21,531 nucleotides of DNA from a virus. Where the stretch lies: positions 1 through 21,531 of the IMG/VR virus record IMGVR_UViG_3300035670_001391. The stretch is one strand, 5' to 3'. Below, piece by piece: positions 15,151-21,531 of this stretch (its first letter is position 1; each line of letters opens with the position of its first letter). The position numbers were made by a program, and so were the translations under genes. Below the pieces are notes generated by a model that was not told where the DNA came from, did no database searches, and was given only the letters and a program-made list of their open reading frames with translations.

Positions 15151-16614
15151 TCACTGACTTGTAAAAGTTATAGAGATATCATCTACTGATATCGATGGGA
15201 GACTTCCTTTATTTGCAAAAACTAGGTCAGCATCTACTTGCGGGAGCCAACCTTCTCCGCTAGAAGTTAGAGTTACTGATTTAACATACAGAACACCTGG
15301 AACTGATGAAATTAGCGAAATTATGGACGTTTCACGAATTCTGTCATCTTTGTATGGGAAACCTATTGGACTTAAATAGTCAACCAATGCATACTTTACT
15401 GTTTCCTGCAATGGCTCCTGGTCGTATTCCTCGCTAAGAACAACCTCGGCAACTATCGAAAGATTTACTATTTCTGGATCTCTAATCTTGTATGAAAGAC
15501 CGGCCACAGATTTATTTGTTACATCAATAAGAATTTCTGTTTTGTCTTGACTGGAAACATTTTCGTTATTGCCATAGACGAATACAGTTGCGTATCCAGG
15601 CTGATCATCTCCGGCAATTATTGCTGCAGAAGATGATGTAACGGCTGCTGATGCTGAGTACCCCAAGAAAAATTTTATAGATGTAGATGTTGTTTCAGAT
15701 ACCGTATAGAGGGATGTCAATGCAGTAGAAGTTGAGTTTAATGTTGAATTAAGCCCTTGTACATATATTTTATCCCCTTCTACAAATTGGTGTTCTTCTG
15801 CAAAATCAATTTGCACATTAGTTCCATTGCCGCCATAGTAAATTGGTGATGCGCTTCTATAAACACTTATGTCGCCAAGTGTCTCATCTCCATTTGTTAA
15901 GTCATATGTTTTTACTTTGTAAACAACGCCTGGATATCTAGATGAAATATGTGAGTCAACTTGTGTTGACTTAGCTAAAGTTGCGCTCAGTGAATTCAAA
16001 TAAGACACACATCTAGCCAGGTACTCAGAATCAGTATCTGGGTCAACGCCATTGACAAAATTAGAGCCAACTTCTGCGGAAAGTAAAGATGTTCCAGATG
16101 TAAGTATGGTTAGTTGATCACCAGCTGAAACTATTGGTATCAGTCCAGGATTGACGCATTGAGCCGATACCTCAATTGATGGAAATGGATCTCCAGCCCC
16201 AGGGCTTGGATCCTCGGCTATTACTCCAAGTTCTGTAGTTACAAATACATACTCTTGAACTTCATCTTCAAAGGTCGCTTCGAAACTTACAGTAGTACCT
16301 ATTGGAACAGTTGCCCCACTGTAGCTATCAGCAGTAAATACGACAGATATTTCAGAAGGAATTCCATCCTGTCGTTGGACGCCCATCATTAGCAGTATTC
16401 CCGCCATTAGTCGGTCTGGGAGTCTGTTTATTGCCGCGACATTGAGGGAACTAATGTAGGCAGCAGCCTGAAAAATAGCGTCTTCCGGAGTGCCTATACG
16501 CAGATTAAATTCTGGCAGCGTAAGTCTCGCCATGGCTATAGCGTCTCTGTAGATATCCCCTGGGGATAAATCAAATGGCTTTAAATCTACGTATTCCGAA
16601 AAATCAGCTGGCAT
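15151..16614 (-). CDS. Baseplate wedge protein J (gpJ/gp6-like)
   Basis: A 487-residue protein. Baseplate J hallmarks are present: the helical N-terminus with PEDAIFQAAAYISSLN (43-58), the strand ATVPIGTTVSFEATFED (101-117), NGVDPDTDSEYLARCVSYL (188-206) and a late PFK-like region YLSPIGFPYKDDRIRETSI (413-431). In contractile tails this protein forms the wedge ring that rearranges during contraction. An insert at about 251-334 (EGDKIYVQGLNSTLNSTS and following) is not part of the usual core and resembles inserts in the gpI-like and hub proteins. It starts next to the gp25-like stop, with one base between. Confidence 0.88.
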   Translation of the reverse strand: MPADFSEYVDLKPFDLSPGDIYRDAIAMARLTLPEFNLRIGTPEDAIFQAAAYISSLNVAAINRLPDRLMAGILLMMGVQRQDGIPSEISVVFTADSYSGATVPIGTTVSFEATFEDEVQEYVFVTTELGVIAEDPSPGAGDPFPSIEVSAQCVNPGLIPIVSAGDQLTILTSGTSLLSAEVGSNFVNGVDPDTDSEYLARCVSYLNSLSATLAKSTQVDSHISSRYPGVVYKVKTYDLTNGDETLGDISVYRSASPIYYGGNGTNVQIDFAEEHQFVEGDKIYVQGLNSTLNSTSTALTSLYTVSETTSTSIKFFLGYSASAAVTSSSAAIIAGDDQPGYATVFVYGNNENVSSQDKTEILIDVTNKSVAGLSYKIRDPEIVNLSIVAEVVLSEEYDQEPLQETVKYALVDYLSPIGFPYKDDRIRETSIISLISSVPGVLYVKSVTLTSSGEGWLPQVDADLVFANKGSLPSISVDDISITFTSQ

Positions 16615-16615
16615 T

Positions 16616-16918
16616 TTAATCTGTTTCCTTTATGCGAAATGAAAATGTAGCATTAATTTTGCCATTAGTATCGAAACTAGTTTCAAGCTCAAGTATTTGA
16701 ACTTCAGGGACAAATCTCGCTGCATTAAGTATAAATAAACCTCTGTCTATGCCCTGGAAGGTCGGGTCATAAACTCCAAATCTTGGAGAGAATGGATGAG
16801 TTTGTGGCTCAGTCTGTATGGCGATAGAAAGCAGTTGAGCATAATAATCGTCAGTGCCCTCAGTCAGCTTTTGAACGCCGCTGCTGTCAAACTTTAATGG
16901 AAATTTTATTGAGTCCAT
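16616..16918 (-). CDS. Baseplate wedge protein, gp25/gpW family
   Basis: A 100-residue protein of the usual family length. It contains the N-terminal FPLKFDSSGVQKLTEG segment, the loop PQTHPFSPRFGVYDPTFQG where the family carries its conserved Pro-Phe-Gly motif, and the C-terminal strands EVQILELETSFDTNGKINAT. gp25 sits in the wedge core and triggers sheath assembly. Its ATG overlaps the stop of the spike gene by one base, and the J-like gene follows directly, as in P2-type tails. Confidence 0.88.
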   Translation of the reverse strand: MDSIKFPLKFDSSGVQKLTEGTDDYYAQLLSIAIQTEPQTHPFSPRFGVYDPTFQGIDRGLFILNAARFVPEVQILELETSFDTNGKINATFSFRIKETD

Positions 16919-19269
16919 TAGCTATCTCCTAGTGATTCCAAGTATTCAACTCTCGACATAAGATTCTGAACAGTCCTAACAAGCAATGCAATAACACCGT
17001 TTTGCTGCCACATCATGGGGGTTGGCGTTTTATCTTCATTATCATCCAGGTAAGTGACTAATTCAGGGCTTGACTGGGCCACGTCTTCGACTATAAAACC
17101 GTATTCCTTGTGTTGCTGCCTGATTTCCTGCATAAGCGGATTCTCATGTTCTGGCCCATCAAATTCATCTTTCCAGTTGAATTTAACTGGATTTAGCGAC
17201 ATCAATATTTCAGCAGCAGAAGTGGTATCAAGTTGTTCAATATCTCGTTTATATTCTCCTCGCGAGCCTTCAATTAAGAAATATCCATCAGCTGAGCGCC
17301 TACGGAGTGCATTGCTATTGCCTGCCGCAACTCCAACCGTTCCATACCCAACGAAGTAGTTACTATCTAGACGAGCATCTCCGCTATAGCGAACAGCGAG
17401 ACCACCATTAAAACCGCTTGTTTGTGGAGTATTTCCGCCAACGCTAGCAACATTAAACTCACTAGGATTCCAAACATAGTAGTCATACCCATTATTTGAA
17501 CCCCAAAGCCATGTTGGTTGTCCAGATTGGCCGCTCCAATGGAAGCGGGCATTGAATGCATCATTTGCAACATATGCTGCATAAGTTGCGTTAGTTGCGT
17601 TAGTTGCGTTAGTTGCAGTGCCAACACTAAGAGCGCTTGTTCTATATGCCCTTAGATAAGAGTCTCCACCAGCATTTGAACCCCATACCCTATCCGGGCT
17701 TGAGTTATTATTTTCATTATATCCACTGTCTGAGTTTATATAGCCAGTTTGTAGATATCCGTTACCGTCTGTGCGAACAATTTGATTTGCTTGATTATTT
17801 CTGCCGCTATGTACGGATAGGCCGCCAGCCGTATTTGCGTTAGATGCTGTACCAGATAGTGTTGCAGTTATTGTTCCAGCAGAGAAGTTTCCTGATGCAT
17901 CTCGAGCGACAATTGTGCCGCCAGTATTTGCGTTAGTTGCATTACTTGTTACCGTAAATGTGGCGGCAGCGGAGCCGTTATATGTGGTATTGCCGGATAA
18001 ACCAGTGCCAGATACATTTAATGTAAGCGTATTTAAGTTGCTTCCAAGTGATATTCCAGAAATGGTTGAGTTATCAAGTTTATTATTTGCGATTGAACCA
18101 GCAAGCATCGTATTTGTAACTGTTCCAGAGTCGCCAGTTGTAATCACTGTGCCCGTTGTGTCTGGGAACGTTAGTGTTCTATTGCCTGAGAGAGTTGTTG
18201 GTGAAACTGTCACAGCATAAGATGATGTTCCACCAGACCGCCCTGCAATAACTATGCCATCCTGGGTAGCCGATGCTCGTACCGTTGTTGCGCCAACCTC
18301 TAGAGTTCCACGGGTTCCAGAGAAAACTTCAGATGAATTAGTAGCACCAGTTAGAAATGTAAAACTTCCAGTTGAATCGTCATATCCAAAGAATCCAACT
18401 GAAGCTGCCGCCCCAGAGTGATATCTAAACTCAATGCCGCGATCTTTATTGTCATCTGAAGCAGGTGCAGTGTCGCCGCCCAATGTAATTATGGGGTCAT
18501 CGACTGTAGTTGTTGTTGAGTTAACTGTTGTTGTAGTGCCATTAACAGTTAGGTTTCCCGTAACTGTGGCATTTCCAGAAACTGACAAAGTTGGAATAGT
18601 TGCAGTTCCAGTAAATGTTGGATTTGATATTGGCGCCTTTGTGTCGATTTGTGTCTGTATTGCGCTAGTAACACCATTTAGGTAGCCAAGCTCCATTGAT
18701 GAAACAAGTCCTATTGTTGTGCTTGCAGTTAGATTTGTAGAACCAAGAACATTTAGAGTTGATGGTCCAGTAACGGTAAGTGTTCCAATACTTGCAGATG
18801 TTGCGGTAATCGTTGAAGCAGTTATGTTCTCGGAATCGCCAGTATCAATTACTGTAATCCACTCTGTGCCGTTGTAAATTTGTAGCTCATCGCTATCAAG
18901 TAGATATATAACGTGACCCTCTGATGGAGACGTGATATCCGCATCCCTTGCTGCTGGTGATGCATATCTTGATATTCCATAGTCAGTTGGCGTAAATACG
19001 TCATATTTTGTAGACAATGAACCAAAAACAACTATTTGAGAATTATTATCATCAGTAAATCCACATAAGACAATGTCATCTTTTGAATATCTGCTTGTAT
19101 TTGTAGTGTTCAGTGGCATTACAGGGCCATAATTTACATTTAGTGTCGGTATTCGAACATTTATGCGGCCATCATCTCTTACAGATGTGACTATGCCGTT
19201 GTACAGTCTCCCCTTTTCACGTGGGTGGCTAGATGCTTTATCTCTTCTTACAATATTGGGCTGAGCCAT
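16918..19269 (-). CDS. Spike-fibre fusion: gpV-like OB domain, fibre repeats and S74 chaperone
   Basis: A 783-residue protein. Residues 18-88 form a gpV/gp5-type OB domain (KGRLYNGIVTSVRDDGRINV, then DIVLCGFTDDNNSQIVVFGS). A fibre-linker module (about 100-142) ends IYNGTEWITV. Long Ser/Thr/Asn/Gly repeats (about 145-660) include VDDPIITLGGDTAP and ANNKLDNSTI-type motifs. Residues 668-783 match the S74 intramolecular chaperone of endosialidases: Ser669 and Lys674 (SRGEYKRDI) have the five-residue spacing of the known Ser-Lys self-cleavage dyad, followed by SLNPVKFNWKD, KEYGFIVEDVAQSSPEL and a terminal coiled coil. The chaperone probably cuts itself off at Ser669 after trimerisation. Position after the hub fits a spike; the fibre part is unusual for one. 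GGGAG precedes the ATG. Confidence 0.8.
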   Translation of the reverse strand: MAQPNIVRRDKASSHPREKGRLYNGIVTSVRDDGRINVRIPTLNVNYGPVMPLNTTNTSRYSKDDIVLCGFTDDNNSQIVVFGSLSTKYDVFTPTDYGISRYASPAARDADITSPSEGHVIYLLDSDELQIYNGTEWITVIDTGDSENITASTITATSASIGTLTVTGPSTLNVLGSTNLTASTTIGLVSSMELGYLNGVTSAIQTQIDTKAPISNPTFTGTATIPTLSVSGNATVTGNLTVNGTTTTVNSTTTTVDDPIITLGGDTAPASDDNKDRGIEFRYHSGAAASVGFFGYDDSTGSFTFLTGATNSSEVFSGTRGTLEVGATTVRASATQDGIVIAGRSGGTSSYAVTVSPTTLSGNRTLTFPDTTGTVITTGDSGTVTNTMLAGSIANNKLDNSTISGISLGSNLNTLTLNVSGTGLSGNTTYNGSAAATFTVTSNATNANTGGTIVARDASGNFSAGTITATLSGTASNANTAGGLSVHSGRNNQANQIVRTDGNGYLQTGYINSDSGYNENNNSSPDRVWGSNAGGDSYLRAYRTSALSVGTATNATNATNATYAAYVANDAFNARFHWSGQSGQPTWLWGSNNGYDYYVWNPSEFNVASVGGNTPQTSGFNGGLAVRYSGDARLDSNYFVGYGTVGVAAGNSNALRRRSADGYFLIEGSRGEYKRDIEQLDTTSAAEILMSLNPVKFNWKDEFDGPEHENPLMQEIRQQHKEYGFIVEDVAQSSPELVTYLDDNEDKTPTPMMWQQNGVIALLVRTVQNLMSRVEYLESLGDS
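17584..17616. repeat. Nine-base tandem repeat inside the spike-fibre gene
   Basis: AGTTGCGTT is repeated in tandem about 3.7 times (units at 17584, 17593, 17602 and a partial unit at 17611). On the coding (minus) strand it encodes an Asn-Ala-Thr repeat at about residues 553-561. It keeps the frame when copy number changes, so it may vary in length. Confidence 0.85.
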
Positions 19270-19271
19270 AA

Positions 19272-21530
19272 CTACACTCCCTCAGTAAAGTTTCTGTCAG
19301 GGAATCTGCTGTCTAAAACAACATATGCCTGCTCCTCGAGTAGTGCAGCGTAGTTTGCTGCTGCAACCTGTGTTGAGCACTTTGCTAAAAACTCGCCAGT
19401 ATCTAGATATCTCTGTAGGGCTTCCTTCTCGGTTAGCTCAACAGGAGACCCTCCAGACACAGCTATTCTCGGAATAATTAAAGAGAATGTGCTGCCGCCA
19501 TTTACAAGTGGCTCTGGAACGCCAGCAATATCAAAATACTTATTCGGTCCACCATAATTATGGATCACAAGAACTTTAAGCGTTTCTATTTTCCCATCAA
19601 CAAGCTTGCGTGGGCGTGAATATAAATTTATGTTTCCCGCATCTATTAACCCAAGTTCCATATATGGGTAAAGAGTTGGTGACGCTGATGTTGGTATTGG
19701 GTAAATTGAACTCTTTATAAGTGTTTCAGTTGGAAATCTTTTTCCAAGAATCTGTACTTGCTGTTGCCTAAGCAGCTGCATATACTCATACGGACCTTTA
19801 TTTTTGTCATATTGATATGCTTGTGAAGCATGAAGATTCTGAGCAAAAAGATTTGCGTCTTTTATAGTTTTAAATTTTCCGAGATGTTCGCCAGTTGATT
19901 TATAGTAATCAAAAGCTTCAGCATCAGAATATAGTGAAGCAGAATTTCCACTGTACACACCTGTTCCAATAATTGTTGGTATTACAACATGTACTGTTTC
20001 ATCATCAACAAGTTCGCTTATTGTTATGCTTCTAACAGTGCTTATGCTTCCATTTGGATTTACGTACACTGGTCTATTATTTAGATCAATATTTCCTATT
20101 TCTATTTGGTTTGGATAGAAAGTTGTTTGCGGTAACAAGCTTGCATACTTTCTAACTTTTCCAAGATGCATTCCGTCTGTATCGTATTTTGCACTTGCGG
20201 AGGCTGCATCTAGAGTTATTGGTTCTCCATTTTCCTGATACCAGACAGTTGCTAATATGACTGAAAATGTATTTCCATCATTTATTCCGGCTTCTGATAT
20301 GTCAAATGAAACTGGAAATAAAGAATCAAATCTATTATCAACATTATCTATCGGACGGGAGAAAATATTAGTATTTCCTTGTACTAACAAGTAGTTTTTA
20401 TAGGTTGGATAATTTAGGGAAGCAGACACTGTTGGCAACGGAAAAATATTTCCACTAGGGCCAGTTGCTGGAGCTGTCCCAATTTCGCCAGGTGTGTATT
20501 TAACCTGAGAATTTATTATTGATGCAGTTGTCCTTTGACGTGCAATTTTTGAAGCTTTACCAGTAGCCGTAGGGTCTGGCTGGTTGTACAGGTCTGTCTG
20601 TTTTACCCTTTTGCCTATCGGAAGTTGCTTTATATCTTTTTCTTCTTTTTGCGGTTTTCTAAAAGAGACACTGACTGGATTTGGCGATAGGTCATCAAAT
20701 GTGACGCTTGTTATTAGATACGATCCATCAAAGTTATTAACACCAGAGAATCTAATAGTCATTCCAGGTCTTAGGCTTGTTGCATTTTGACGAGTTAAAA
20801 TTATTGATCCGTCACCGTCATATGGGTTATTATCACTAACCCGCAATGTTGGAAATTGGACAAGTTCAAAGCCTTTATACAATGGTTCTTTGGGGTTATC
20901 CTTTATGGCCCACGGTCTTTGGATTCCTGGTTGTGCATATTGAATTGGTATAAAACGTTTTGTAACTGGTTCAAGTTTCTTAGTTTTTGAATTGACTACG
21001 TTAGTACTTTGTTTCTTTATGCCCCATTTATTTAATAACCACTTTTCAGATGCAAATATCAAACATCCATCAACTTCAAAAACTACAAACTTTGCATCAG
21101 AGGCAAGACTGTTTATTACGTCCCATAATGATTCTGCTTGCTTATCACCACTTGCTTTATTTATAGTCTTCGATTTGGATGTTTTCTCTCCAAAAAATCT
21201 CAATCCATATTTTCTTGCGGCTCGATTAACAAAGTCGCTACCATTGCCCTGTACGGATCCTGGCTTTCTATCGCGCTTCATTTGCTGTATTGCCTTTGTG
21301 TAACAAATTACTTGCACAACTGGGTTATTTCCAGGGCCCTGATTTATTGTTACGTCCGCTATTTCGAATATTTGAGTTACATTCCGTGGGGTTGGGTTCT
21401 CATCAGGGTAGTAGATGTCATCAATTAGGCCGAATGTGTTGGTTTTGTAGAATACATCTCTTCCAACCATAAAGTAGTTTCTATTGATCATTTCTAGACC
21501 AATATCAATAACATTAAAAGTCAACTTGGA
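19272..21530 (-). CDS. Tail hub protein (late control D-like) with three accessory domains, 5' end cut by window
   Basis: The frame is open to the window end. A TTG at 21524 is the first start-like codon, but the true start probably lies beyond, so the gene is treated as partial. Numbering is from that TTG. Residues 1-295 resemble phage late control D/hub proteins by position and general style: beta strands, then AESLWDVINSLASDAKFVVF (130-149) and VDGCLIFASE. A small beta insert is at about 229-290 (PGMTIRFSGVNNFDGSYLIT). Three copies of a recurring phage-protein domain follow at about 378-463, 474-570 and 622-735. Copy B carries the hallmark GNIDLNNRPVYVNPNGSIST and ends YKSTGEHLGKFKTIKDANLFAQ. 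The spike gene follows after two bases. It likely connects tail tube and spike; hub assignment is moderate. Confidence 0.65.
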   Translation of the reverse strand, partial: SKLTFNVIDIGLEMINRNYFMVGRDVFYKTNTFGLIDDIYYPDENPTPRNVTQIFEIADVTINQGPGNNPVVQVICYTKAIQQMKRDRKPGSVQGNGSDFVNRAARKYGLRFFGEKTSKSKTINKASGDKQAESLWDVINSLASDAKFVVFEVDGCLIFASEKWLLNKWGIKKQSTNVVNSKTKKLEPVTKRFIPIQYAQPGIQRPWAIKDNPKEPLYKGFELVQFPTLRVSDNNPYDGDGSIILTRQNATSLRPGMTIRFSGVNNFDGSYLITSVTFDDLSPNPVSVSFRKPQKEEKDIKQLPIGKRVKQTDLYNQPDPTATGKASKIARQRTTASIINSQVKYTPGEIGTAPATGPSGNIFPLPTVSASLNYPTYKNYLLVQGNTNIFSRPIDNVDNRFDSLFPVSFDISEAGINDGNTFSVILATVWYQENGEPITLDAASASAKYDTDGMHLGKVRKYASLLPQTTFYPNQIEIGNIDLNNRPVYVNPNGSISTVRSITISELVDDETVHVVIPTIIGTGVYSGNSASLYSDAEAFDYYKSTGEHLGKFKTIKDANLFAQNLHASQAYQYDKNKGPYEYMQLLRQQQVQILGKRFPTETLIKSSIYPIPTSASPTLYPYMELGLIDAGNINLYSRPRKLVDGKIETLKVLVIHNYGGPNKYFDIAGVPEPLVNGGSTFSLIIPRIAVSGGSPVELTEKEALQRYLDTGEFLAKCSTQVAAANYAALLEEQAYVVLDSRFPDRNFTEGV

Positions 21531-21531
21531 G

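Noticed and set aside
17584-17616. CRISPR-like repeats
   Set aside because: Units are 9 bases in tandem without spacers and lie in coding sequence.
17915-18220. Plus-strand frame of 101 residues opposite the spike-fibre gene, with others at 17054 and 18434
   Set aside because: They are Val/Pro-rich shadows of the repeat-coding strand and lie in an otherwise one-directional operon.

Overview
This window is a stretch of an AT-rich tailed-phage genome (or a prophage or metagenomic phage contig) with a contractile, myovirus-type tail. The evidence is the right half, where genes on the minus strand follow the P2-like order hub (gpD-like), spike (gpV-like), gp25/gpW, gpJ, gpI, tail fibres. The repetitive fibre modules in these proteins resemble those I associate with phages of aquatic bacteria. 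One promoter-like box sits so close to a start codon that the transcript would be leaderless. That, together with fibronectin-type fibre domains, is weakly suggestive of an actinobacterial host, but the host cannot be settled from this sequence.

Left half, plus strand (1-9936): an island of tightly packed accessory genes dominated by seven Fe(II)/2-oxoglutarate-dependent oxygenases of the prolyl-4-hydroxylase-like type. They lie at 2-508 (truncated by the window edge), 575-1285, 3884-4564, 5457-6512, 6520-7383, 7370-8251 and 8251-9039. All keep the HxD...H iron triad. The last four are tandem paralogues with a shared WW(R/K)xxGH signature. Two divergent thioredoxin-fold proteins of the glutathione peroxidase family (4846-5460 and 9065-9688) bracket that tandem array. 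Between the oxygenases are a DUF6065-like protein, a methyltransferase-fold-like protein, a small beta-rich protein of a widespread uncharacterised family, and several small unknown proteins. Two near-identical 19-nt promoter-like boxes (2007-2025 and 3532-3550) precede two of the small genes.

Right half, minus strand (9937-21531), read right to left: tail hub protein with a triplicated accessory domain (5' end outside the window), spike fused to a fibre that ends in an S74 intramolecular chaperone, gp25-like wedge, gpJ-like wedge, gpI-like protein with a large beta-rich N-terminal extension, a beta-repeat fibre, a fibronectin/glycine-rich fibre, a conserved 145-aa phage protein and a six-cysteine zinc-binding-type protein. 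The two transcription units converge with their stop codons directly abutting at 9934-9939.

The structural module is conventional in order. The unusual part is the oxygenase/peroxidase-like island. Its repeated, intact active sites argue for a real oxidative modification function (protein, glycan, nucleotide or small molecule). The substrate is not visible from sequence. The neighbouring tail fibres are one candidate, but that link is inference only. No tRNA, rRNA, CRISPR array, integrase or insertion sequence was recognised, and no stretch longer than 300 bases lacks a gene.
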